Of a DNA stretch of 41,247 bases, positions 1 through 7,488 are shown piece after piece; positions within the stretch are counted from its first letter, which is position 1, and the number at the start of each line of letters is the position of its first letter. Source of the stretch: Candidatus Nanopelagicales bacterium (GTDB lineage: Bacteria; Actinomycetota; Actinomycetes; S36-B12); assembly GCA_017854795.1 (NCBI GenBank), contig JAFMHB010000020.1, positions 1 to 41,247 of the forward strand, written 5' to 3'. A program made the translations under genes and the position numbers. A model generated the notes under the pieces. It ran no database searches. It was not told where the DNA came from and was given only the letters and a program-made list of their open reading frames with translations.

Positions 1-380
1 CCATATTTGCTGAGTTCGTCAACCACTGATTCAAATTCGTCCATGGTTCCCGCTACTACTCGCAGTATCGAGCAGTAGGGGCCCGTAACTCGGAGTATTT
101 CCAAAATATGAATGTTCTCAATAGCCGCGGGGTCCTTCAAAATACAGGTCGTCCCGTGACAATCTAGGCGCACTATTGCCTCGACAGTCCAACCCACCGA
201 GCGCGGATTGACATGCGCGCTGTAGCCCGTGATCACCCCTGCTTCTTCCATTTTACGGATTCGATTGGCTACCGAAGGGGTAGATAAATGCACGATACGA
301 GAGAGAGCGCTGTAGGAATGTCTGGCATCTTTTTGAAGTGCATCAAGGATGCGGGCATCCATGTCGTCCAGTTCATGCAT
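1..380 (-). CDS. Lrp/AsnC-family transcriptional regulator (partial, runs off left edge)
   Basis: The reverse strand from an ATG at 380 reads MHELDDMDARILDALQKDAR and continues open to the window edge (about 126 residues). An N-terminal helix-turn-helix lies at roughly residues 20-45 (ALSRIVHLSTPSVANRIRKM), followed by EEAGVITGYSAHV, the usual Lrp/AsnC linker into a ligand-binding RAM domain (ILRVTGPYCSILRVV). The start overlaps the end of kynA by 8 bases, so the two are probably co-transcribed and coupled. By family knowledge, Lrp-type regulators sense amino acids. Pseudomonas uses one (KynR) for tryptophan catabolism, so control of kynA by tryptophan or kynurenine is a reasonable inference, not shown here. 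The C-terminus is missing. Confidence 0.9.
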   Translation of the reverse strand, partial: MHELDDMDARILDALQKDARHSYSALSRIVHLSTPSVANRIRKMEEAGVITGYSAHVNPRSVGWTVEAIVRLDCHGTTCILKDPAAIENIHILEILRVTGPYCSILRVVAGTMDEFESVVDELSKY

Positions 381-1086
381 TACTTGCAAGTTCCTGATCG
401 GCTCGATCCGTTAGTTCAGCGCGAACTTCCCACAGCTCTTCCATGATCGAACGGTCCCGCAAATTGCGAACAATTTCAACCGGGGTTCCCTGGGTCCCGC
501 TTACGGTCCCGCCAATGGTCCGCTCAATTACTTTGACATGAACACTTCGCCAGATCATCAAAGCTTCATCGATGTCAACCAGTAATTCAACCAGCGAGTA
601 CAAGGCCTCATTAGCTTCCACGTTTAGGTACAGCTTTTCCAATGAGAGATCTGATCGTCCCAACGCGGCTTGAACACTGTCAACTAATACTTTGAGGCTG
701 TCTCTCAGATTTCGAAAACCTGGAGAATCGAAACCTGAACCGTGACCCAGCGCTGTTCGTACGTGCTGGTAGTCCCACGGTGTCATCTTCTCTAGCATGG
801 GCAATTGCGCTGTCGTGTAATTAATACAGTCGCGCGCACGGACTAGATAGCGAGACGCTGCCGCAATCGCATCCTGTGAAATTTGAATAACCGCGTAGTC
901 GATCTCAGCAATCGCCAGTTTGAGCCACAATTCAGATGATTGGTGGACGACCGTGAAAAGTAATTCATCACGGTGCTTCCACGTTTCAGGTTCAGGTTGA
1001 AGGGTGAGAAGTTCGTCAGTTCGGATGTAAACCTCGTAATCGCTGCTACCTTCGCCTGCAAGTTTTGGTTCACGCAATTCATTCAT
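373..1086 (-). CDS. kynA: Tryptophan 2,3-dioxygenase
   Basis: This haem enzyme opens the indole ring of L-tryptophan to N-formylkynurenine, the first step of the kynurenine pathway. I chose the ATG at 1086 (237 residues). The upstream extension to 1134 is arginine-rich, unlike the family, and would run into the palindrome at 1129-1150. Family motifs are all present: YIRTDELLTLQ (20-30), HRDELLFTVVHQSSELW with active-site His48, HVRTALGHGSGFDSPGFR with the substrate-binding Arg110, and SVHVKVIERTIGG with the proximal haem ligand His183. It is slightly shorter than typical (270-290 residues). No kynurenine formamidase or kynureninase is visible in the window, so the pathway must continue elsewhere or beyond the left edge. 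Confidence 0.95.
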   Translation of the reverse strand: MNELREPKLAGEGSSDYEVYIRTDELLTLQPEPETWKHRDELLFTVVHQSSELWLKLAIAEIDYAVIQISQDAIAAASRYLVRARDCINYTTAQLPMLEKMTPWDYQHVRTALGHGSGFDSPGFRNLRDSLKVLVDSVQAALGRSDLSLEKLYLNVEANEALYSLVELLVDIDEALMIWRSVHVKVIERTIGGTVSGTQGTPVEIVRNLRDRSIMEELWEVRAELTDRADQELASNA

Positions 1087-1128
1087 GTGACGTCTTCTTC
1101 CCTTAACGGATGGGCACCTACGTGGATC

Positions 1129-1150
1129 GGCCAAGGCCTAGGCCTTGGCC
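1129..1150. promoter_or_regulatory. 22-bp perfect palindrome upstream of kynA
   Basis: The arms GGCCAAGGCCT and AGGCCTTGGCC abut with no spacer, centred on CCTAGG. The element ends 43 bases before the kynA ATG. Such length and perfection in a leader fits an operator, or a hairpin in the 5' UTR. The adjacent bases repeat CCTTGG once more. The binding factor is unknown; the neighbouring Lrp regulator is one candidate. Confidence 0.55.
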
Positions 1151-1208
1151 TTGGCTGCCTGATGCTATGGGTCGCAAGGCCAAATATCAACCTGTGCAAG
1201 GGCTAGGC

Positions 1209-1240
1209 AACGTTCGGAACGTAAAGCGTGCTCGAACGTT
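1209..1240. promoter_or_regulatory. Inverted repeat upstream of kynA
   Basis: Perfect 8-base arms AACGTTCG (1209-1216) and CGAACGTT (1233-1240) are separated by 16 bases, so the half-site centres are about 24 bases apart. It lies in the 274-bp gap between the amine oxidase gene and kynA, where the kynA promoter should be. It is a candidate operator. Confidence 0.45.
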
Positions 1241-1360
1241 ACGAAATCGTCATTACGGGACAATTTCATTGCAATTATTGGGATCTTTAAATAATTCGTG
1301 CCAATTGAGTCGTCCCGCAACCGAGCCGCTCTCATTTCATTTTGAAAGTCTGATTACTCG

Positions 1361-2416
1361 CTACTTACTCTGTTCAATTATCAATTGAGCTGTCCGGCGA
1401 GCAGCCGAAAAAGCACCTTGGATGTGCCCAGGTGAGTCGACGGATGTTTCGGTTGATGCAAAAAATAGGCGTCCACCAAGGTGTGATTCGCGTAGCGCGT
1501 GTGATCCAAAGAGTTGATAGTCATTTAGTTGATCGACTCTGGGTGGCGAAGTGAACTGAGAAATACTCCAGTCTTTGATCAAGACGGATCGGGGTGCCTT
1601 TGCTTCCGGACCAAAAAGCTCGGCGAGTTGGTTGGTGACCGCTTCTTCGGTGATTCCTTCTCGACTAAATCCAAAGAGTGCACCAAAATTCCCTTCCACA
1701 TCACTTACATCGTGGATCTCTCGAAGCGGCCCAACATGGCTCATTGCACTTCCGGCTAATCCACGTTTGCGCCAAAACGGCGAGTCGTAGATTGCGACCA
1801 CTTTTGTTACCGCACCCATCCAGACCGGCGTATTCGTGGCAATGCTCGTTAGGTCTGCGGGGAGCTGTGGGCTAAATGAGATATTGGCAAGGGCCGTCGC
1901 TGGTGGCAAAGCCAGCACAACTTGTTTCGCCATGTAAACACCGCGATCGGTTATCACCGTTACGCCCTTGTCAGTGCCCTGATCGAACTTCAGTTCGGTC
2001 ACCTTCGTTGATAGTTGCAATGTCCCGGAGGGCAGGGATTCCGCTAATGCGATTGCAATTTTTTGGGTTCCTCCAACAATTCGCCAGGCCTGTTGATCAA
2101 GTGGGTTGCCATCTAGTTCCTGCACACTCCCCGGAATTTGATACATCATGTTGCCATCGGCGTATTGTGGGAAAAACTCTATTCCAAATTCATTTATGAC
2201 TTCTCGCACGTCACGTTCGTTTTGCCAGAACCACGTTGCGCCCAGATCAACACCTGGATCCACGGAAAGTAGACGTCCACCCACCCGATCACGGGCTTCG
2301 CAGACGGCAACCGACATCCCGGCTTTGGCCACAATTCCTGCGATTCGAAGGCCACTTGCGCCGGCACCTACAACAAACACGTCAAACACGTCGACTACGT
2401 CAATGGCTTGAGTCAC
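1361..2416 (-). CDS. Flavin-dependent amine oxidase (monoamine oxidase family)
   Basis: A 351-residue FAD enzyme predicted to oxidise an amine to an imine or aldehyde. The N-terminus carries the Rossmann dinucleotide motif VVGAGASGLRIAG and the following CEARDRVGGRL motif of the amine-oxidase family. The C-terminus FFASTETSVDSPGHIQGAFSA is the second FAD-binding block of the same family. It is shorter than classical MAOs (about 450), mainly in the substrate domain. The start is GTG at 2416, 26 bases after the DUF2256 stop on the same strand, so the two may form one transcript. With kynA next downstream, an aromatic or tryptophan-derived amine is a possible substrate, but nothing in the sequence fixes it. 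Confidence 0.85.
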   Translation of the reverse strand: MTQAIDVVDVFDVFVVGAGASGLRIAGIVAKAGMSVAVCEARDRVGGRLLSVDPGVDLGATWFWQNERDVREVINEFGIEFFPQYADGNMMYQIPGSVQELDGNPLDQQAWRIVGGTQKIAIALAESLPSGTLQLSTKVTELKFDQGTDKGVTVITDRGVYMAKQVVLALPPATALANISFSPQLPADLTSIATNTPVWMGAVTKVVAIYDSPFWRKRGLAGSAMSHVGPLREIHDVSDVEGNFGALFGFSREGITEEAVTNQLAELFGPEAKAPRSVLIKDWSISQFTSPPRVDQLNDYQLFGSHALRESHLGGRLFFASTETSVDSPGHIQGAFSAARRTAQLIIEQSK

Positions 2417-2442
2417 TCGGGCACACTAATGGACTTTCACAG

Positions 2443-2574
2443 TCATTGGCGTTTGCATTTCTCTGAGCAGTACTTGACCTGGTCCCAGTCTCGAGCCCAT
2501 TTCTTACGCCACTCAAATGGACGGCCACAGGCAGCACAGATTTTTGGAGGAAATCCATTTTTGGACTGAGCCAT
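2443..2574 (-). CDS. DUF2256 small zinc-finger-like protein
   Basis: A 43-residue gene that is easily missed. It reads [20 protein letters not shown], then [20 protein letters not shown] and KRQ. The CxxC...CxxxC arrangement and the W(R/K)KKWxRxWxxVxYCS core are the hallmark of DUF2256, a small family with likely metal binding through four cysteines. An alternative in-frame ATG lies 9 bases upstream at 2583 (MTRMAQ). The function is unknown; family members are often near photolyase/cryptochrome genes, none of which is visible here. It precedes the amine oxidase by 26 bases on the same strand. Confidence 0.88.
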   Translation of the reverse strand: MAQSKNGFPPKICAACGRPFEWRKKWARDWDQVKYCSEKCKRQ

Positions 2575-2638
2575 TCGGGTCATAGAAAAACGATACCCAC
2601 CCCGAATTCCGATGGAAATAATCGATCATCTACATTAG

Positions 2639-2657
2639 TAAGGTAATCCTTACCTAA
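2639..2657. promoter_or_regulatory. DtxR/IdeR-type iron box
   Basis: The sequence TAAGGTAATCCTTACCTAA has AGGTAA and TTACCT arms around a 3-base spacer. It matches the actinobacterial DtxR/IdeR operator consensus (TWAGGTWAGSCTWACCTWA) at all but one or two central positions. It ends 32 bases before the GTG of the ferric-iron binding lipoprotein, so Fe2+-loaded DtxR/IdeR would be expected to block transcription of the iron importer when iron is plentiful. Placement could also affect the divergent DUF2256 promoter. Confidence 0.88.
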
Positions 2658-2689
2658 CCACCGGATTTATTAACCAATGAAAGGTCCTC

Positions 2690-3778
2690 GTGTCCCATAT
2701 CCGCCGAATATCCCGGTCTTCCCTCTCATTCTCATTGCGGCCCACTCGAGGAAAATTGGGCGCAATCGCTGCCGTGGCCCTCCTGCTCCCGGCCTTGGCC
2801 GCCTGTTCCAGTGATTCCAATTCAAACTCAGGGGCCACAGAATCTTCCGAGACAGGTGAGCTGGTTGTGTACTCAGGACGCAGCGAAGAACTCGTTGGGC
2901 CACTTTTTGCCGAATTCACTGAAGCCACCGGAATCAACATTTCCGCCCGTTTCGGTGACAGCGCCGAGTTGGCTGCGCAAATGCTTGAAGAGGGTGACCG
3001 ATCACCCGCTCAGGTTTATTTCTCCCAAGATGCGGGTGCTCTCGGCTCAGTGAATTCACTTCTCAGCGCATTGCCCGAGAGCGTGACCAGCCTTGTCGCA
3101 CCCGAGTACCGTGCGGTCGACGACACCTGGACCGGAGTTACCGGTCGAGCACGAGTGATCGCCTATGACCCCGAAAATGTTCCAGCAGATCAAGTCCCCC
3201 AATCAGTGTTTGAACTCACCGATGAAAAATGGCGCGGTCAAGTTGCAATTGCCCCAACCAACGCTTCCTTCCAGTCATTTGTGACAGCCATGCGCCTGAC
3301 ACAGGGTGACGAAGTGACACAAGAGTGGCTGACCGGTTTGGTCAAGAACGAAGTTCAATCGTATGAAAAAAACGGATTGATCCTCGATGCAGTGGACAGT
3401 GGACAGGTTCAATTGGGTTTGATCAACCACTACTACTGGTATGAGAAGGCCGCTGAAGTAGGTCAAGAGAATATGCGTGCGCAAATTTCTTTCATGGCGC
3501 CACAAGACCCTGGCTCATTGGTCAATGTCGCAGGAGTGGGGATCCTCAAAGGTGCAGCGGAGAACCCAGCAGCCATCGAGTTTGTTCAGTGGTTGCTTTC
3601 ACCGAATACCCAAGAGTGGTTCGTTGCCAACACATTTGAATACCCGCTTATTACCGGAGTCGCGTCTGCACCGGAACTGCCTGCACTTGACACACTCGCA
3701 GGGCCAGATATTGAGCTCGCTCAACTTGCCGACCTGCCAGCAACGCTGGCAATGCTGCAAGACGTTGGCCTACTCTAA
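2690..3778 (+). CDS. Ferric iron ABC transporter, substrate-binding lipoprotein
   Basis: A 362-residue extracytoplasmic solute-binding lipoprotein of the FbpA/FutA family. The GTG start at 2690 has a good ribosome site (GAAAGG, 2679-2684). A twin-arginine-free signal ends in a lipobox LAAC with the lipidated Cys39. A low-complexity Ser/Asn linker follows, then the fold start ELVVYSGRSEELVGPLFAEF. The tyrosine pair in NHYYWYE (Tyr248-Tyr249) corresponds to the Fe3+-ligating tyrosines of FbpA, which makes ferric iron the likely cargo. The DtxR box directly upstream supports this. The permease follows after 8 bases. Confidence 0.93.
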   Translation: MSHIRRISRSSLSFSLRPTRGKLGAIAAVALLLPALAACSSDSNSNSGATESSETGELVVYSGRSEELVGPLFAEFTEATGINISARFGDSAELAAQMLEEGDRSPAQVYFSQDAGALGSVNSLLSALPESVTSLVAPEYRAVDDTWTGVTGRARVIAYDPENVPADQVPQSVFELTDEKWRGQVAIAPTNASFQSFVTAMRLTQGDEVTQEWLTGLVKNEVQSYEKNGLILDAVDSGQVQLGLINHYYWYEKAAEVGQENMRAQISFMAPQDPGSLVNVAGVGILKGAAENPAAIEFVQWLLSPNTQEWFVANTFEYPLITGVASAPELPALDTLAGPDIELAQLADLPATLAMLQDVGLL

Positions 3779-3786
3779 ACACAACT

Positions 3787-5340
3787 ATGCACAGTAAAGA
3801 CCACGCGAAGGCGCCGTTTCTCCTATTCTGGGGAGCGGCGCTTTGCGCGTGCATCGCCGCGATTCCGCTGGTGTACCTGGCGATTCGAATTGGCGGCGCA
3901 GGACTAAGTGAAATTATCGCGATTCTTACCCGCCTGCGAACGTGGGAGACCGTAGGTATCAGTGTTGGACTGGCGATTGTTGTTGTTACTGCTTCGCTGC
4001 TTATTAGTTACCCGACAGCACTTTTTCTCACGCGAACAAGGTTGCCACTTCGCAGATTCTGGTTCACGACCGTGGCACTCCCACTTGCAATTCCTTCCTA
4101 TGTCGCTGCCTATGCATGGATTGCATTGATTCCCGGGATGAACGGATTCTGGGCTGCAGCGCTGGTGTTAACCGCCGTCAGTTTCCCCTACGTTCTCTTA
4201 CCGCTATTAGTCTCACTTCGATCCGCCGACATGGGACTTGAGCAAGTTGCAAGGTCACTGGGGGAAAAACCCACGGCGGCTTTTTTTGCAACCACATTTC
4301 GACAGAGCGTCCCTGCAGCGGCAGCGGGTTCACTGCTTGTGGCGCTATACGTTCTTTCAGATTTCGGTGCAGTGGCACTGCTCCGAGTTGATGCGTTCAC
4401 CCGGGTGATCTACACCTCCTACCGGGCGAGTTTTGATCGAAGTAATGCAGCTGTCCTTGCCGGCATGCTGGTGATTCTCGCCGTGATTCTGATTTCACTT
4501 GAGCGTAAAGCCCGCGGACGTTCACTCCGCTTTCGAGCAGACAAGGGTGTCGCCTCGATAACTGTCCCGAAGGCCCTCACTCCAATTTTCTCGGCACTTA
4601 GTTCACTGTGGTTCATCGCGATAGCGGTAATTAGCCTTGGCCTCCCCATAACTTCATTGCTGATCAGGCTCGCTCAAGGAGCGCGCCGACCACTTGACTG
4701 GGCTGAATTGATGGCTGCCGTTGTCAACACGGCGTGGATTTCCGCGTTAGGAGCCGTGATCGCGGTCCTGCTAGCGCTGCCCATTGCTGCACTTGCGTCG
4801 AAGTATCGCCGAAAAAGCACTGGCGCCATTGAGTCCATCTCTTATTCCGGTTTGGCATTACCGGGAATCGTGATCGGACTCTCCCTTGTTTATCTCTCAC
4901 TCAATACAGTTCCTTTCCTTTACCAAAGTTTTGCACTCCTCGCTTTCGCCTATGCCGTTCTCTTTCTTCCGAAATCGCTCGGTGCATCACGCACGTCACT
5001 TGAAGCAGTTCCCCCGGCATTGACGCAGGTCGCCCAAACATTGGGTTACAGTCCGCTGCGCGCTTGGCTATACACGAGTGGTCGTATTTCACTTCCCGGA
5101 ATTGCTGCTGGCGGACTACTCGTCATGTTGACAGCAATGAAAGAGCTTCCCGCCACCCTGATGCTTCGTCCTACGGGATTTGACACCTTGGCAACAGAAC
5201 TGTGGGGTCGCACCGAACTGGCGGCATTTGGTGCTGCCGCCCCCTACGCCCTTGCACTAATTTTGCTTGCCGCAATTCCCTCCTTTGCTCTTTCCCGCAG
5301 TTTCCTAACGAGCGAAAAAGAAACTATGGTGGTCGCGTGA
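3787..5340 (+). CDS. Ferric iron ABC transporter permease (fused double-domain)
   Basis: A 517-residue membrane protein with about 12 transmembrane segments in two homologous halves, as in FbpB/AfuB. Each half has a cytoplasmic EAA-type coupling loop: VARSLGEKPTAAFFATTF in the first and VAQTLGYSPLRAWLYTSG in the second. A single chain therefore supplies both membrane domains. The ATG at 3787 lies 8 bases after the binding-protein stop. The stop codon overlaps the GTG of the ATPase gene, so the three genes form a tightly coupled operon under the iron box at 2639-2657. Confidence 0.93.
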   Translation: MHSKDHAKAPFLLFWGAALCACIAAIPLVYLAIRIGGAGLSEIIAILTRLRTWETVGISVGLAIVVVTASLLISYPTALFLTRTRLPLRRFWFTTVALPLAIPSYVAAYAWIALIPGMNGFWAAALVLTAVSFPYVLLPLLVSLRSADMGLEQVARSLGEKPTAAFFATTFRQSVPAAAAGSLLVALYVLSDFGAVALLRVDAFTRVIYTSYRASFDRSNAAVLAGMLVILAVILISLERKARGRSLRFRADKGVASITVPKALTPIFSALSSLWFIAIAVISLGLPITSLLIRLAQGARRPLDWAELMAAVVNTAWISALGAVIAVLLALPIAALASKYRRKSTGAIESISYSGLALPGIVIGLSLVYLSLNTVPFLYQSFALLAFAYAVLFLPKSLGASRTSLEAVPPALTQVAQTLGYSPLRAWLYTSGRISLPGIAAGGLLVMLTAMKELPATLMLRPTGFDTLATELWGRTELAAFGAAAPYALALILLAAIPSFALSRSFLTSEKETMVVA

Positions 5341-6368
5341 GCGCGATTTCAGTCAAAGGCCTTAGCGCTGGCTACGGTGGCGCGGCCGTAATAAGCGACA
5401 TCAGTTTTGAGTTGGCGGAGCAACAACTCCTGGCCATTTTGGGACCCAGCGGTTCAGGTAAATCCACTCTGCTGAAAACCATCGCTGGATTTTTGACACC
5501 CATTAATGGGTCAATCACCCTTGACGGTGTAACCGTGTCAGGTGCCACAACATTTATCCCACCCGAAAAACGAAATATTGGGCTGGTCCCGCAAGAAGGT
5601 TCCCTTTTCCCCCACCTTGACGTAAGTGCAAATATTCGTTTCGGAATTAAACGGGATTCGCAATCACGTCAGCGAGTCGAGGAGCTCCTTGAGATCATCG
5701 GCATGAAGGAATTCGCACACGCCAGGCCTCAAGAACTCAGTGGCGGTCAGCAGCAAAGGGTTGCACTAGCTCGAGCTTTGGCACCCAAACCTAAATTGAT
5801 TTTGCTCGACGAACCCTTCACAGCATTAGACACTTCACTGCGAGCACAAATGCGTGATGACATTAGAAGTATTCTCACCTTGACCTCCACCACCGCAATC
5901 ATGGTTACCCATGATCAAGAGGAGGCACTGGCAACTGCCGATCAACTCGCGATCATGCAAGGTGGCAAACTCATTGCTTTTGGTACCCCACTCTCGCTAT
6001 ACAACGCCCCCAAATCGATAGCGGTGGCCCAACTCCTCGGTGAGATCAACGTGATTCCAGCGGTTGTTGAGGCCGATCACAGTGTGCGCACGGACTTTGG
6101 CGTCAGCACCACCCAAGATTCTGGTGACCTCAATCCCGGAGAGTCGGGAGTATTAATCGTGCGACCTGAAGCGATTATTATCGACGAGCATTCAACCCCC
6201 AATGCAACAATCGTTGATTCACTTTTCCACGGTCACGACTCGCTGATCAGCGTGCGCATGGATAGTGGTTTGGTTGTTAAGTTGCGTGAACCAACTCAGA
6301 TAACTCGCACCCCCGGTGATCGATGCGCGGTGAGCGTGACGCGACTTGGTACTTTTCTGCGCTCGTAG
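5337..6368 (+). CDS. Ferric iron ABC transporter ATP-binding protein
   Basis: A 343-residue ATPase of the FbpC type. The start is the GTG at 5337, overlapping the permease stop (GTGA); the longer reading back to 5202 lies inside the permease gene and is not credible. It has Walker A GPSGSGKST (36-44), a Q-loop at VPQEGSLFPHL, signature LSGGQQQRVALARAL, Walker B LILLDEPF and H-loop VTHDQEEA. A C-terminal TOBE-like regulatory domain spans roughly residues 235-343, as usual in the ferric and spermidine/maltose ATPase subgroup. It energises uptake by the two upstream products. Confidence 0.93.
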   Translation: MSAISVKGLSAGYGGAAVISDISFELAEQQLLAILGPSGSGKSTLLKTIAGFLTPINGSITLDGVTVSGATTFIPPEKRNIGLVPQEGSLFPHLDVSANIRFGIKRDSQSRQRVEELLEIIGMKEFAHARPQELSGGQQQRVALARALAPKPKLILLDEPFTALDTSLRAQMRDDIRSILTLTSTTAIMVTHDQEEALATADQLAIMQGGKLIAFGTPLSLYNAPKSIAVAQLLGEINVIPAVVEADHSVRTDFGVSTTQDSGDLNPGESGVLIVRPEAIIIDEHSTPNATIVDSLFHGHDSLISVRMDSGLVVKLREPTQITRTPGDRCAVSVTRLGTFLRS

Positions 6369-6443
6369 GCCCGCGCACCCATCAATTCCCCAAAGTTCGG
6401 CGTTAAGGTGGTAGGCCGAGCGCCCACAGGACACAATTCACCT

Positions 6444-7454
6444 ATGAGCGTTGCGAGCACCCAGGTTCACGGGCAGCCTGTTCGCAGCCGAAACCTCGCG
6501 ATGGTTGTCTTCAACCTTGGTCCAATCTTTGCTTGGATCGCAATTATCGCCAGTTTGTTGACTCAAGTAACTTCCTCGTCTATCGACATCGGCCCGATCC
6601 CCGCTGCACTTGCACTCATTGCTTTGGCCTTGGGTATTCCGCATGGCGCAGCCGACAATCTGACTTTGGTTAACACGCTCTCCTGGAGGGGCTGGATCCG
6701 CCTGAGCATTGTCTATACGTCCATTGCCGCAGCTGCTGCATTATTAATAATTGCCTTCCCTGTGATTGGATTTATTCTCGTAATCGCGATGACGGTGTGG
6801 CATTTCGGTACAGGCGATGTGCAAGCGACCGCCGAACTTGAAGGTCAGACCGCTCCCATAGGAAAATTTCGAATTCTTTATGCAATGGCTTTGGGTAGCG
6901 CACCGGTGTTGCTCCCACTGACTTCTCCCGCGGCCTTGAGCACTGTTGTTTCCCTCGAGCCGACACTTGCCGCGATTTATTCCAATCCTGTGACGGCAAT
7001 CATTCGAGGTGTTGTACTCGCCTTGATTGTCATCTCTATCGTGGTACTTATTTCTCAAGGCGCCCTTCGTAGTGCTTTCGAATTATTTACTTTGGCCGTT
7101 CTCGGCCTGGTCGCTTCACCATTTATCGCTTTCGCCGTCTATTTTGGTTTTTGGCACGCAGCCCGACACACAGCGCGCTTAGCCCAGGCGACCACAGGCG
7201 CGATCAACATGCGTTCGCTCGCATCCGTAACGAAAATTGGTATTCCATCACTGCTGGGATTTATCGGGATTCTTGCCGGGGTGACCATTTATCTCGGTGA
7301 TGCCCCTTTGAGCGGTACTGTCCTCTGGATTGGTCTTGCAATCGTGTGGGGATTGACGGTTCCCCACATGTGGTTCGTGTCACGTTTTGATCAACGGCTG
7401 CGGGCCGAAGGAATTCCGAAAAGGCAGCCTTCACAGCCCCAAAGCCTTTCTTAA
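6444..7454 (+). CDS. blh: Brp/Blh-family beta-carotene 15,15'-dioxygenase
   Basis: A multi-pass membrane enzyme (336 residues from the ATG at 6444; a GTG at 6408 would add 12) that cleaves beta-carotene into two retinals, the chromophore of microbial rhodopsins. The iron-binding histidines of the Blh family are in place: GIPHGAADN (His67), WHFGTGD (His120), FGFWHAARH (His238 and His242) and TVPHMW (His308). About eight hydrophobic segments surround them. There is no clear Shine-Dalgarno sequence, so a leaderless or weakly initiated mRNA is possible. No opsin or carotenoid gene is in the window; a rhodopsin elsewhere in the genome is the expected partner (inference). Confidence 0.93.
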   Translation: MSVASTQVHGQPVRSRNLAMVVFNLGPIFAWIAIIASLLTQVTSSSIDIGPIPAALALIALALGIPHGAADNLTLVNTLSWRGWIRLSIVYTSIAAAAALLIIAFPVIGFILVIAMTVWHFGTGDVQATAELEGQTAPIGKFRILYAMALGSAPVLLPLTSPAALSTVVSLEPTLAAIYSNPVTAIIRGVVLALIVISIVVLISQGALRSAFELFTLAVLGLVASPFIAFAVYFGFWHAARHTARLAQATTGAINMRSLASVTKIGIPSLLGFIGILAGVTIYLGDAPLSGTVLWIGLAIVWGLTVPHMWFVSRFDQRLRAEGIPKRQPSQPQSLS

Positions 7455-7488
7455 CGCACGAAATCGAAAAAAGCGCGACAATAGGTGC

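Noticed and set aside
843-1206. Open frames opposite and beside kynA (843-1082, 973-1206)
   Set aside because: They overlap the well-supported kynA reading or the palindromic leader, have low-complexity products and no motifs.
5202-5336. Upstream extension of the iron ATPase gene
   Set aside because: It lies within the permease coding sequence and shows no similarity to ABC ATPases.
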